NCBI GenBank assembly: GCA_963921195.1
Contig: OY992540.1
Coordinates: forward strand, 60,892,844-60,956,843
Length of the DNA: 64,000 nucleotides
Reading direction: 5' to 3'
Source: Pegoplata infirma
Taxonomy: Eukaryota; Arthropoda; Insecta; Diptera; Anthomyiidae
Of this stretch, positions 12,284-24,806 are shown in pieces. Every line of letters begins with the position of its first letter. Within the stretch, counting starts at the first letter, position 1. Under the pieces are notes generated by a model. The model worked only from the letters and a program-made list of their open reading frames with translations, ran no database searches and had not been told where the DNA came from. Made by a program: the position numbers and the translations under genes.

Positions 12284-13680
12284 CGCCACTCACCAATCAA
12301 ATTTGAGTGGAATAGGCTTCTTTTTGTTGACAATAAACCGCTTCAACTGAATATCGGGCAAAATTTTCACATGGGACCTAAGTCCAAAAATGGTCCGATG
12401 ATAACACAGCTCAACAAGAAAATGCGTATTGGATTCTGGTTAGTGATTTGGATAGTGTCTGTTGCGCTGATTCCAAATCCGGAGCCCAAATTTGTTTATC
12501 ACGTCAGGATTTTGAGTAATTCGCGGTTAAAGTACCGAAAAAGGGCATTTTTGACCCTTTTTAAAAGCTTATAAAATAAGATCCTGACATGCAAATGACT
12601 TGGTATTAAGCTCATTCGAAAGCCTGTAATTTTCTCTTAAAGACAAGATAAAATGTTCTAAAAATTTAATTTTCTAAAATGGTAAAAAAATCATTAGCCA
12701 AAAACCTTCCAGTTTTTCAATATTTAGTTTATTTATACAGTGTTTTTTAACAAATTTCCATACAAATTCATACGTAAATTTGAGATTTAAAGTACTTGTG
12801 GCTAACGATTTTTTTACCATTTTAGAAAATTAAATTCCAAGAAGATTTGATCTTGTCTGAAAGAGAAAATTACACACTTTCGAATGAGCTTAATACCAAG
12901 TCATTTATACGACAGGACCTTAATTTATAGGCGTTCAAAAATGATTAAAATAAGAATTTTTTGACACTTTAACCACGATTTTCTCTAATTGTGACGTGAT
13001 AGAAAAATTTGAGTGACCGTTTTGGAATCGGTGCACCAAACCCTATCAACTTTTTTTGGTTTCATCCAAAACGCAGCGACAAACCTCAGCTTTGTAGAGC
13101 GGTGTAATCAGATTTGATAAGGTTATTAAAGTACGCGTTTAACATACACAAACAGAATTTTAATTAATTTTTTTCTATTTTTATGAAATTTGAGAGATTT
13201 ATGTGAAAATCGGGAAGGTGGTTTGTATGGGGGCTACAAGAAGAACTGGTCCGATTTCTTTAAAATTCGGAATGGTGAATTGTGTGGATTAAAAAAACAT
13301 GATTACCTGCCAAATTTCGAAAAGATACCTATTAAAATGCGGCTATTAGAGTCATTTGAGCCAAAACTAAAAAGGAACTTTGTATGGGGTCTAGGACTAA
13401 ATATGGACCGAATTTCAATAGGCTTCGACCTTGGGCCAAATGAGGCTTAAGTATAAAATTTCAAGTCAATTGATTAAAAATTGCGACCTGTATCGTGTTT
13501 ACACCGTTTACATGGACAGACGGACGGACATCGCTAAATCGACTCAAAAAGTGATTCTAAGTCGATCGGTATACTTAAAAGTGGGTCTAGGACCAATATT
13601 TCGGGTAGTTACAAACAGCAGCACAAACTCATTATACCCTCATATAACCCTGTACCACAGTGTGGTGTAGGTTATAATGA
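12284..13680. mobile_element. DINE/Helitron-like repeat, family A, copy 1 (interrupted)
   Basis: Two pieces, 12284-12404 and 13105-13680, align with uninterrupted copies at 18783-19445, 41671-42468 and 52293-53032. Shared landmarks are CAAATTTGAGTGGAATAGGC, ATGGGACCTAAGTCCAAAAA, GGTGGTTTGTATGGGGGCTA, AAGTGATTCTAAGTCGATCG and the end CTGTACCACAGTGTGGTGTA. The 700 bp between the pieces is a separate insertion. Open frames here are shadows. Confidence 0.65.
12405..13104. mobile_element. 700 bp fold-back element with TAA duplication (PIF/Harbinger-like)
   Basis: It is inserted in family A: the flanks GATGATAA and TAATCAG rejoin to GATGATAATCAG as in the uninterrupted copies, so the duplication is TAA. 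The ends CACAGCTCAACAA and the reverse complement CACCGCTCTACAA pair, and the arms continue inward for over 200 bp (for example GGTATTAAGCTCATTCGAAA against TTTCGAATGAGCTTAATACC). A 3 bp TWA duplication is typical of PIF/Harbinger (known). No transposase. The related words just upstream (12150-12290) suggest a truncated second copy. Confidence 0.7.
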
Positions 13681-15009
13681 CCGGAGACAAAAGGTCAAAA
13701 TAATTCCAAATTTTACCAAATCTTCAACAAAATTTGAAAAATTTTTGCCCACACATATTTTTTGCGTTTTTTAGTAAGAAATTTCATCAAAAACGATTTT
13801 TATAAAAAAATGTTTCATAAATTTTGAAAAATTTCACAAGTCCCCGAACAAAAATTGTTTGACAATTTTTTTCGTTTTGGAATAACCAGGGGGCTAATCA
13901 CGTAAAACGTAAAAGATAGACGATGCATAAATGACATCAAAATACATATCGTTTTGAAGGGAAATTTTAAAGTTTTTCTTTATTAAATTGTTAAAGAGTG
14001 TTGTCTAATCCAGAAATTAAAAAAAAAATTGGAATTATATTGATTAGTTTAGGAGCAACAAGGCTCCAAAAATCGACGATAGTTAACTATCGCTTTACGT
14101 GATCACAGTCCTGTATTTTAAAGACAACAAATTTTTTGAAAATTTTTTTAAGTTTCGAAAATTTTCTAGGTCCCGTTCACAAAAATGTTTTAGGGATTTT
14201 TTGTTTTTTTGCAAAATTTTTAAGTTCCAAAAAATAGTGGGTATATCTGTGATGTGTTCTTTGATATATTCTGTGCTAAGACATTCCCTTACAGAAGTGA
14301 TAGGTATTTTTATGTGAAAGGTGTAGGCTTTGTCACATGAACTATCATGGACCTATCTCTTTAAAAGGTAATTAAACCATTTTTGAACTTAGTCCCCATA
14401 TAAAAATGGGGATATTATGTGTGTTTTTTTACCCTAGCTAAAAATGTGTATCTGTCTTGGACTTGGGATCAATTTTACGATACTGATGGGTCTTGACTGA
14501 CTAGAATTTTTGAACTTGGTTATTTTACAAAAAGTCTGAAGTTCTGCGACATTTTTTTTTTCAGAAAAAGTCTGAAATACATAATAAGAAATATTTTACT
14601 TTGATAAGAGTCTCAGACTCTTTAACATTTTTTAAAGAAAAACATCAAGCTATAAAAAGTTTATTTTTTCAAAGAAAAATATGTAAATTTTGCATAATTT
14701 TTATTCTTAAAAATAGCTTTATTTCGAAATTTTTTTTTCAAAAGAAAATATCTTTAAAGAATTTTTCTAGCAAATATCAAATAATCAATCTAATGTAATT
14801 GCCTACTGATGACGTAGAAGTGGCTACAGAAACCATGGTCTAGGGTAAATCCGCATTTAATTTAATCTTTAGAAGACACAATTTTTTTTTCTTCAATCAG
14901 AAAAACACAAACAGAAAATATCTTAGTTTTTTAAATATTTTTTTTAAGAAAATGTTTTAGATTTTTTTAATTTTTTGTAAAGCAACACTCAGGAAATGCT
15001 GCCTATCAA
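13681..15009. other. no gene seen
   Basis: AT-rich sequence with scattered TCTGAAATA/GTCTCAGACTC words around 14530-14620 that may be decayed members of the CTCAGAATCTGAGA minisatellite. Frames of 65-72 codons are low-complexity. Confidence 0.5.
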
Positions 15010-15660
15010 TTTCTAATGTTACCGGAATGCTTCTTTCGCAAAGAGGATAGCTTCAGTTCATTCGATTTATAAAAATAGAATGCATTCGATTTTTTATCAT
15101 TGCACAACGAATGCAATCGATTTTTTAAAAAGATAGAGAAAAACTGAGCCAAAGTTTGGTACATAGTATCGATGACTCTCTTTACATATGATGACCCTAA
15201 TGATCCCTAATTTTGAATCCAATAAAATAGGTTTTCCCGAAAATTTAAAAAATGCACATATCACACATTATTTAACTGCCTACACGACAACAAGTGTGAA
15301 AAATGTAGGCGATACTATAGACAAAAACTTGGCTCCGTTTTGGTCTATCTTGGTTAGTTTTTTAAGTTTTTTATACAATGAATGAATAAGCTATTCGATT
15401 TTTCAAATTGAATGAAAAGAAAACCGATTGCATTCGCAATGGAATGCATTCGATTTTTTAAAGTCGAATGAAAAAACAAATCGAATGCATTCAATTTTTG
15501 AAAGTCAAATGAAAAATAAATGGAATGCATTCGATATTTATAAATCGAATGAGTCTAAAGTGAATTCATTCAATTCGCTAAAATGTGATTGGGGAATGCA
15601 ATCACTAAATTTTCATTCAGAATGTTAAATCGAATTAAGGAATGAAATCCTTCGAAGCTC
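15010..15660. repeat. palindromic minisatellite, GAATGCATTCGATTTTT type
   Basis: Repeated GAATGCATTCGATTTTT and TCGAATG words, densest at 15425-15600 where the period is roughly 50 bp, with two more units near 15075-15125. GAATGCATTC is itself a perfect palindrome. The 66-codon frame over the array is repeat-derived, not a gene. Confidence 0.55.
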
Positions 15661-17589
15661 TGGCCACAGCATCCTCGACTATGAGATTAAGAGAATATTT
15701 AAAACAAAAAGTTACAAATTCTGAGACGTTGTTTCGATTTTTCAAATAAAATGTCTTAAATGCCGAGACTTTATTTAAATGAAAATTCTTCGATTCAAAG
15801 ACATTTTATTTAGTAAAATTCTGAGATTTCCAAACTAGATCGTTTGCAGATTTTTTAAGATTTTCCTTTTGCTAAATCTAGCAGAAGGTATGTGGAATTG
15901 GCAACACTGGCCGAATATTATCATTTGTTTTTAGCCTAAAAGTATGCATTAAAAACATCGAAATACGTTTGAATCCAGTGGTGCCAACTTAGTGCTTTTG
16001 ACATTATTTTAGGTTTTTCGATAAAAAAATAATAAGAGAAAAATCTGAAAAAAATCTCCGAGATTTCAAAAAAAGTGTCTTTTGAAGTCTTTTGATATTT
16101 TTGCTAAAAAATGCTAATTTTTCAGCTAAAAACCACTGATTTTTTCCTGATTTAACAGAAAGGTTGTGTAACACTATGTTAACGAATATACCATTGAAAA
16201 TGTTTTGCTGAGATAACTGCTCAAGGCTTTGTTCGTAATTCTCAGTTGTCAGCAGCTCATATTCGGGTTTCATAGGGTTTCTGGTGCATCGCAGATCATT
16301 TTACGAAAAACGGTGGTTAATTCTTCGATCTACCAGTAGATAGTAAAAAAATTTTCGACAGAGGAATGTCCAAAAACTTTATATACTACCTCTTTCATAA
16401 GGCTTTTCAGCAAACCATTCTTGCATTTAATATTAAAATAATGTGGAGTTACTTAATTTTATTTGGAAGTTCTTTAATTTATCGGGTGCATTTATTAAAA
16501 AAAAATAAACTCAAAAAACATCCTAATATTATGGAAGACTGCTAGAAGCTTTTAAAATTAATATTTTAACGAAAACTTTAAAGTTTATTTATATTGAAAT
16601 TATAGTACATAATTAATAATTAAATTTAAACTGCCTAAAATAATTATATTTGTTTATAAAATTTAAATTAAGAAATTTTAATATTTTAAGTTTTTTTATG
16701 TTTTTCTTTTGTTTTTTTCTAATTATTGTCTTCTAAATTTCTTTTTTTTATATAATTAATAAAAAAAGAATTTTTATTTAAACTTAATTATAAAAAAAAA
16801 ATTTCTACCGAATGTTTTGTAACAAAAATTAAAAAAAAAAACAAAGCTTTTATTTGTATTTAAATAATTCTTCCATAATTTCTTCTCCACATTTCTTTTT
16901 TTAATTTTTTTTTTCTTTACTTTAATTAAATAATAATATTTCAGCAAATTTTTAGTATAATTTTCTATCTAAATTATTGGCAGTATTTATATATTTATAT
17001 TTTTGTATTATTTATATTACAACTTTTGAATTATTATGGATTTTTTTATTATTTTCTTGAAAATAAAAAAAAATACAACTTAAATAATTTATTTACAAAA
17101 ATTTTTAATTTATTTTAAAGTTTTTAATAAGGCTTCTAAAAACGTTTGACTAAAATTTGTTAATGTATTTAATAAAGTGATAGATTTGAAATGTTTTGTG
17201 TTTAAAAAGTTTGTTTTTATTTAAAATTGACCTTTTTTTAGTAATTAAAATTAAACAAAAGGTTAAAAAAATATTGTTAGTTAAAGAAAAAAGTTAAATT
17301 ATATAAAAAGAACTAAAGATTTATTTTTAAAGATTGTTTCATTAAATTAAAATTAATGTTAAATAAACTAGACTTGAAAAATAGTTGTTTTAGTAGCCAA
17401 TATTTCGAAATTTCGCCCTAAGTGAATATCGATACCCCACCTGGGTGACGATTTCGGTACTGGTAAACGATGTACATAAGAAACTTTGGTAAAAATTAGT
17501 TAAAGTGTTTTACAGTTTAATATTATAAGTTATATTCAAAACTGCCAGTTATAACAGTTATCGGGAAACCGCTGAGTAAAATATTTAGG
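15661..17589. other. no gene seen; AT-rich
   Basis: 15720-15840 has TCTGAGACGTT and CCGAGACTTT words. 16500-17400 is A/T low-complexity. The 89-codon minus frame at 16004 shows no domain. Confidence 0.55.
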
Positions 17590-18140
17590 TTTGTTTCAGA
17601 GTATTAGCACACCAAGCCCGGCACGAGTTTTTCCATACGATTTCACAGTTAAAACACGTGACCGACACCGCAAGCAATTAAGTGTAGGAACAGAACTAGC
17701 CCGGCCCGACTTTTTCCTTACGATTTGGCAGTTAAAAACCGTGACCGGGTTTTTAACTGTTCTATCATTCTCCCGCCTCTCACACTCCAGGGATTGCCGC
17801 ATTTTCAGAACAATTTTTTTTTTATTTACAATGGTGTAAAAAACGTACAGTAGTGTCAACTTAATCACATTGGCTATGTGATAAGCGACTTTTTTTAGTA
17901 AAATTACGCTTATTTTCATAAGAGTTAGCACCACTGATCAACAATTGACATTTTTGCACTGTCCTCGTCATTGTTTTGGGCCTATGCCGTGCGTGTTCTG
18001 TTTCTACTCTAAAACTTATTTTATAATCTCTCCGAGATCTCACATTTTCCCTTTTTTCACATTCCAGGGTTGCCGCAATTAACAAATAAATCTTTATTTT
18101 TTCATTCATAATGATGTAACACACGTGCAGTAGTGCCAAC
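17590..18140. repeat. pair of diverged repeats of unknown type
   Basis: Two blocks share CACACTCCAGGG or CACATTCCAGGG followed by TTGCCGCA, a T-rich patch, a CAATGGTGTAA- or AATGATGTAA-type word and CAGTAGTG(T/C)CAACTTAAT. The second starts near 17990. Minus-strand frames of 92-112 codons cover them, but they are carried by the repeats and show no known domain. Confidence 0.35.
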
Positions 18141-18532
18141 TTAATGACAATAACAATGTGTTTAGCGATTATTTTCTATATTTTGGCTCTATTAGCGGTA
18201 AATTTTTGTTTGGTAAATTTGTCTCACATACATGCACATAATTTTAAATATCAACGATTTTATCCGTTACCGCGAATGACATTGTCTCGCTCTCATGTGT
18301 ATTCTCTAATAACTTAAAGCTCCGATATGGTTCTGTGGGACTTTAGGGGAATGAACAGAACAATCAAGGCGTTTGACCGTTAAAACCCAAAACCGGGATA
18401 GAAAAAAATATTTTATTTTTTATTTTTATCATGGTTTGTGGTGAATTTTGTAGTTTTTATTCGCTTCCATCAATGTCCTAATTTATTGTACGACTTTACA
18501 CCAGGCGGGGATCCCTGAGGGGTGATAATAGC

Positions 18533-18746
18533 ACAGAGAAAACATATTTGCTGTGACGACCGATTTTGTCGTCAAAATGATTTGGTTGCATTGACCGAAT
18601 TTTTCAACCGAATTTTGGCTTTAAAAACAGGACTTCGGTTGAAATAAATGAAATGTTATTATCAAAACAGAAAATTTTCGGTTTTTGAAACTGAATTTTT
18701 CGATTGGCAACAAATTCAATTGTCACAGTTAATCTGTTTTCTCAGT
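18533..18746. mobile_element. MITE with CACAGAGAAAACA ends, copy 1
   Basis: The left end CACAGAGAAAACA pairs with the right end TGTTTTCTCAGTG. The interior is rich in inverted CGGTTG and CAACCG words. Related ends occur at 20168-20395 and more weakly at 45767-45985. Confidence 0.55.
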
Positions 18747-18782
18747 GAGGATATATCTCTCTTGACAGTCTTATAATATATC

Positions 18783-19445
18783 TAAGTAACAAAATTATAG
18801 TCGGTCAAGACTGACCATATAATACCTTACACCACAGATTCCCAGAAAATGGGTCCCAAGTTCAAACATGAACCGATTAGATAAATATTTGTCAAATCTT
18901 TAATAAGTGTAAAAAAACTTTCACAAATCAAATTTGAGTGAAATTGGCTTCTATTCGTTGACAATAACTTTTTAATTGAATATCGGGCGAAATTTTCACA
19001 TGGGACCTAAGTCCAAAAATGGTATGATGATAATCAGATTTAATGAAATTATTACGCGTTTAAAATACACAGACAAAATTTTAATTAAATGTTTTCTATT
19101 TTCATGAAATTTGAGAGATTTATGTGAAATTCAGGAAGGTGGTTTGTATGACGGCTACAAGAAGAACTGCTTCGATTCCTTTAAAATTTGAAATGGTGAT
19201 TTGTGAGGACAAAACACTTTTACCTGCCAAATTTCAAAATAATTTTATTTATTATATGGTTATTAGAGTCATTTGAGCCAAAACTAAAGAGGACCTTTCT
19301 ATGGGGTCTAGTTCTAAATATGAACAGATTTTAAATTTCAATAGGCTTCGTCCTTTGTGATTCTGATGCAATCGGTATACTTAAAAGTGGGTCTAGGACC
19401 AATATTTCGGGTAGTTACAAACATCAGCACAAACTTTATATACTG
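18783..19445. mobile_element. DINE/Helitron-like repeat, family A, copy 2
   Basis: It starts with a short hairpin region (AGTCGGTCAAGACTGACC) and AATACCTTACACCACAG, runs through ATCGGGCGAAATTTTCACAT, CCAAAAATGGTATGATGATA (this site is uninterrupted, unlike copy 1) and ends near CAGCACAAACTTTATA. No GTCC microsatellite remains. Confidence 0.6.
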
Positions 19446-19479
19446 AACCCTTGCTAAAGCTTGACACGAACTTTTGGGT

Positions 19480-19636
19480 CATGTCACAGACTCAATTCCG
19501 TTCGATTTTGGAATAAGTGGTTTACTCGTGAAAAGCAAAACGAATATTTTTTTTCGGAATGAAATCACTTTCAAAAACCAAAGTTTTACGAGTAAACTAC
19601 TTTTTTCACTTCCGAAAAAATTGTGTCTGTGACATG
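19480..19636. mobile_element. 157 bp palindromic MITE with CATGTCACAGAC ends
   Basis: The left arm CATGTCACAGACTCAATT pairs with the right arm AATTGTGTCTGTGACATG (one mismatch), and the inner parts GTTTACTCG and CGAGTAAAC also pair. Almost the whole element is a hairpin. It lies directly against another palindrome at 19640. Confidence 0.6.
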
Positions 19637-19639
19637 CCT

Positions 19640-19962
19640 CTTTATTTAAATTTAATTTGAGCCAAATCAGATTAGATTAGCCTGTGGCGCCCTTCGATAA
19701 AAATTTTGGTTGTTTTAAATTTCTTGAAAGTAGAGAAAAACTTTAATTTTTGAAAATTTTTTGACAATTTCAAATCTCGAAAACCGCTAGATCGATTTTA
19801 GAAATTTTTTGATATTCGAAGTCAGTATGCCAAAATTAATAAAAAAAATTTATCGCACGATATTTTTTTTGGAGGAATTTATCCAAAAATCCAATGCTTG
19901 TATCGCAGGGCGCCACGAGTAAAAATGATCGAATTTGGTTCAAATTAAATTTAAATGAAAGA
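19640..19962. mobile_element. fold-back element with AAATTTAATTTGA arms
   Basis: The left arm ATTTAAATTTAATTTGAGCC pairs with the right arm GGTTCAAATTAAATTTAAAT. Inside these, TGGCGCCCTTCGATAAAAA faces TCGCAGGGCGCCACGAGT. A piece resembling one arm (GCGGCGCCTTACGATAAAAA) recurs near 44224, in a shakB intron. Confidence 0.55.
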
Positions 19963-20167
19963 TTGTCTCAAAATGTCAAAGAAAAGAATTTTTGAGATTT
20001 TTAAAAATTTCTAAACGTAAATGTCCGAAGCTACCTCGGTTTACACTTATGCTGTGGAAAAGGGTTCCTATTCAGGGAAAAATTTTAGGAAAATATTATT
20101 CTTAAAAACCCCGAGTTAGTTTTATCTAGAAATTTAGGGGATTTGCCAATAAATCTCTTACGAAAAT

Positions 20168-20395
20168 ACACAGAGAGAACAGTTTAGTTGTGCCAGCCGA
20201 ATTAAGAGCCTACTGCATAGTTTAATAACAACAACCGAAAATTTCGGTTGCGATAACCAAATTATATTTTGAAAATTAAACTTCTGTTGGTTCAAATAAA
20301 TTTATGTAATCGCAACCAAAAATTTTGGTTGTTGCAATTAAACCATGCAGTTGGCTCTAAATTCGGCTGGCACAATTTCACTGTTTTCTCTGTGT
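20168..20395. mobile_element. MITE with ACACAGAGAGAACAGT ends, copy 2
   Basis: A 228 bp palindrome: ACACAGAGAGAACAGTTTAG, TTGTGCCAGCCGAATT and CAACCGAAAATTTCGGTTG on the left face CAACCAAAAATTTTGGTTG, AATTCGGCTGGCACAA and CACTGTTTTCTCTGTGT on the right. It is clearly a hairpin MITE, with stems interrupted by small bulges. Confidence 0.7.
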
Positions 20396-23300
20396 GCTAT
20401 CAAATTTAAATTACTAAAAAACTAGTAATGCTTTAATTTGCATATTTTGTAAGTTTAATTGGGAGAATTAAATTTAAGTAAATAATTATGCGATTTCAAT
20501 GCATTAATGCAAATTCCCTGACTGCGATTTCCATGCAAATGTATGTTTTTTGTCGATGATCTAAAATCGATATCGACCAATTATTTTTCTGAATTAATAA
20601 TAGTTTTGATAAAAAAATTATTATTTTTGAATATTTTGCTTTTAAATGCATATTTTCAACCCTTAAGTGCATATTTTGCACATTTTCTCATATATTAGCA
20701 AAAACAGAAATTGAAATTAATTTGTTTCAAAAATTAAATTTTAAAAATTTATTGTTTTAAATATGAATAATTATTTTATTCCTTAATTTCTTAAAATCAT
20801 ATTATCATATCATATTATCATATCATATTATCATCATATCATATTTTTGAATTTTAGCGCATATTTTCGGTTTTTTAGCGCATATTTTGAGCTCATATTT
20901 TCGATTTTTTAGTGCACGAAAATTGCGGCCTTTTAATAATTAATTTCGAAACATAAAAATTAAATTCAATATTTGTTTAAAAAAATTTAAAACAAACCAA
21001 GTTTCCAATTATAAAAATCTACAGTGCATTGCGTATTATTAAGGGTTTGAAAATAATTTTGAACCAAAAGCATTTAATTCAATATTTTTTTTTTTAATTT
21101 CAAACAATCTGATCATTTCTAAAAATTTTATAATATTTCCATTTAAGCATTTTTTTTAATTGAATATTTATGAAAATTAAAAGACTGATATTTTAAGAAT
21201 CCACAGAAAAACAAAAATTATATGTTAACAAAAGCTTTATTTTACCTTTAAAATTTCCTATACAATCTTTGGAATTCGAATTTTAATGCAAAAACAGTTT
21301 GTATGGAAATATAATTAAAAGTCGTTTTTAAATTTATTTTTGTTCGGTTTCAGCATAAAAATTTTAAATAGTTAAATATTCTGCCAATTACGACTGACGC
21401 AGTCGTAGTTAAAATTAAACGAATTTACCAACAATTTTGTGCAAGCACATTTGTTGCAAAATTTAAAAATTGTTTGTACTATAAATATCTTCTGATCAGA
21501 TCTAAATGTTTAACTATATTTTTATAAATAAAACCCTATTTTGTATAAAGTAAAAATACGCCAAGGCAAATACGACAACCAAAATAATTTTGTTTTAAGA
21601 AAACTTTTTTTACAAAAGAATATATCTGAAGGTGTTATAAACTGCTAAATTAGATCACAAATTTGTTTATTTAAAATATTCCCCTGAATTCCCGAAAAAA
21701 AACTTTTTTTTATAACGCTTTCCCTGCTGTGGATAATTACAGGGTGCTGAGGGTGGTAGATGCGACAACTATCGAAAGTTAACGACGACTTTCTCTTGCC
21801 TTCACAAAAGTTACAGTTGGACAAAAATTTCAGAAACATTAATTCTCACTTCTGTCAGAGTATTGAAAATCTATTAAAGTTTAAAAAAAAATATGTAAAT
21901 AAAAATTTCTCAAATAATTTGGAACATTTTAAGTTTTGTTTATTTTATTTAAAAAATATAATTACACTGAAAAATAAGTTTACAAATAAATTAAATAAAA
22001 ATAAATTTACAACAAATTGTTAACTAAAAACTAGAATAAATAAATAATAATATTACCAAACATAAATTTAAATAAAAACTAAAAATAAAATAATTAAAAT
22101 ATTTTAAAAATTATTATATGTATAGAGTTTTTTTTTTTTATAATTATAATAATGATTGATGATATTTCGTTGTTTACTATTTATTGCTCAAGTTTTACTA
22201 GATAATGATCAATTTTATTTTCTTTAGAAAGTTTTACAACTTATAAAAAGAAGATAATTATGAAAAAAAAAAAATTTTAAACTTTGAAAATAAAGTTTTA
22301 AAAGAAATTTATTGAATAAATTTAATTTTAATACTAATTTACAAAGAAATTTTATTTAGATAATGTTGTTTGGTTGTGGTGTGAATTGAAATATAAATTT
22401 AAATTTACTACTAAATACTAATGGCGTTATTTTCGGTTTTATTTATTTTTTATAATTTATATTAAGAAAAATAAAAGAAGAAAATATAAATGAAGAATTT
22501 TGGGAAATTTTAAATAAATAGTTTTCTGTTTATAATTAAAAAATAAAATAAAATTTATAGTTTTTATTTTTAAATATAACTAACCTACTAAAACTAATGC
22601 GTCTTTAAGTATCTAAAAGTTAAGTTTTATTATTTTTTTCTTTGTATTAAAATTCTATTTAATAAAAATTAAAATAAAACTAAAATATAATTTTTTTTTT
22701 TTTATATTTTCAATTATTTTTTTTAAGTGAAAAATATTGTTTCAGGAACAAATCTATGTTTCGTTTTTTATTTATTTATAATAATAAAATCTAATTTTTT
22801 TAATTTAAATTTATTTACTTTTTACACATTTCTTTTATGGTTTGTTTTTTAAATATAAAAAAACAAAAATCATTTATTTAATTTTAAATATTTATATAAA
22901 TTGTTTTTTTTTTTTTTTGTATTCATTTTAACGATCACCTAATTTAATGATATTTTGAGATTATATAACTATTTTTTTCTTTTTTGTTTTATTAAGTATA
23001 CTATTATTATTATTATTTTTTGTAATTTAATATATTTTTTTGTTAGCACCTTGCTTTTATTTGTTGTTATATTACTTTTTTTGAAATTTCGATTATTTGG
23101 AGTTAGTTTGAATCGATGATATATTAAAGGAATTGATCAAATTTTTTTATATGTCGATTTTATGTGAATGGGGATTTTGAATGTATTTTTGGTAGTGGAT
23201 ATTTCATTTAGTTTATTTTTCTACAATATGTATGTGTTGGCAGTGTTTATTAATTTTTGTTTTTTATCTAATTTATAAAACTTTGAATTTCTCATTAACA

Positions 23301-23456
23301 TCGTCCTTAGATAAAAGAAAATTAAGTTTTATTAAAAAAATTAGACACATAATAGTTAAGCGAATTAAACATTTGGTCATTTCCTTTCTTTAACCTAAAT
23401 AATAAATCCTTGGTTAATTTTTGACTTCAATAGTTACATATCTTTTGAACCATTTC
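20396..23456. other. no gene seen; very AT-rich
   Basis: Only the ATCATATT microsatellite at 20795 stands out. 22030-23280 is A- and T-run sequence. Frames at 20496, 21645 and 21760 are low-complexity. Confidence 0.6.
20795..20852. repeat. ATCATATT/ATCATATC microsatellite
   Basis: Short tandem run of ATCATATT and ATCATATC units, imperfect at both edges. Confidence 0.75.
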
Positions 23457-24070
23457 AGATATCACCGTCCGACAGCCAATATTAAACATGAACCGGAGGA
23501 TATACGTTTGAAAGTAGAAATCAAATGAAGTCAAACTGCATTTACAGTTTTTCATTTCGTGATCCTGTTTCCTTTAAAATATATTTTTTTGAAATATTTT
23601 TACTTATCCTAGGATGACACTGGTGATGGAAAATGAAAATGGAGGATCTCCCCTAATTTTTCCATTTTTTTTGCCATATCAGGATAAAAGGATGTGAATA
23701 AAGTAATTTGAAAACTTTATCAAAATATTTTATTGAACATTTTAAGTGATATTAAAGGATACATTTTTGAAAGGACACAACTTACCTCCTTTTTCCTGAT
23801 GTGTAGAAATAATAAAATAGGAAAATTAGGGGATATCCTCCGCTTGCATTTGCTATCCCTAGTGGCATCCTAGGACAAGTAGAAATATTAAAAAAATATT
23901 TTATTTAATTTAATCCTCTAAAACTTTGAAGTCATTTAAAAGGAAACAGGATCACGAAAAGAAAAACAATAAATGCAGTTTTACAACATTAAGTCTCTAG
24001 TTTCAAACGTACTATATTATCCAGTTCGTGTTTAACGACTTCTTTTAATTTTTATCGGACGGTGTTATCT
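23457..24070. mobile_element. fold-back element, AGATAACACCGTCCGA family, copy 1
   Basis: The left end AGATATCACCGTCCGA pairs with the right end TCGGACGGTGTTATCT. The arms also pair through TTTCATTTCGTGATCCTGTT, ATCCTAGGATGACACTGG and GGAGGATCTCCCCTAATTTT, each matched by its near reverse complement on the right. About 614 bp, no coding sequence. A second copy is at 44960-45548. Confidence 0.75.
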
Positions 24071-24806
24071 ACAGATAACAAATAATCGAAAGTGTAACTG
24101 GGATGTTATCTTCTTCTTATTACAAATACTCAGGTTTTGGTGTACACTGAAAGAATTGAAAACGAACGAATTTTTTTGTGATTAATGATGATAAATTAAG
24201 TTTTTTTTTCAATCAAACATCTTGCTTTTTTGATAAAAATGTGATCAATTTAATATATTGAGGCCAATCAAAATAATGATTGATTTAACGGATAACTTGT
24301 AAGCTTATTACAAAAGTGTGAAGCAATGCTCATTTTTGCTTTCCAATATGTTGCCAACAATAAAATTGTAAAACCGCCAAAATCCCATATAATAGTCTTT
24401 ATTAAAATTAATTAATCTGACCCGTGTTTTTGATCTTGGCGATATTTTAATTAGTTCCGGTTTTACCGATACGAAATTGCTATTAAAAAATGGCAGTATT
24501 TCAGACTGAAGTGTTTGCTATTTTGAATGTAGCGACCTGGATAAATAAAAACAGATGTAGATAGGAGAATCAGTATCTGCAGTGACTGCCAAGCAGCGCT
24601 TAAGGCACTGGACTATCCATTTACTTCATCTAAATTTGTCCAGGAGTGTAGGAGTAGACTCAATGAAGTCTTTGGTGGGAATAGGGTCTGCCTTCTGTGG
24701 GCTCCGGGTCAAAGAGGAATACGGGTAAAAGAGATTGCCGATTCTTTAGCAAATTTTTGGCTCCGATACAACTCCTCACAATCCGGAACCTCAGATCGGT
24801 ATAGGC

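Noticed and set aside
17596..18139. Two minus-strand frames of 92 and 112 codons with similar wording (LECERREN / LECEKREN)
   Set aside because: The similarity follows from a DNA-level duplicated repeat; no known domain, and the wording is short. Worth reopening only if transcripts are found.
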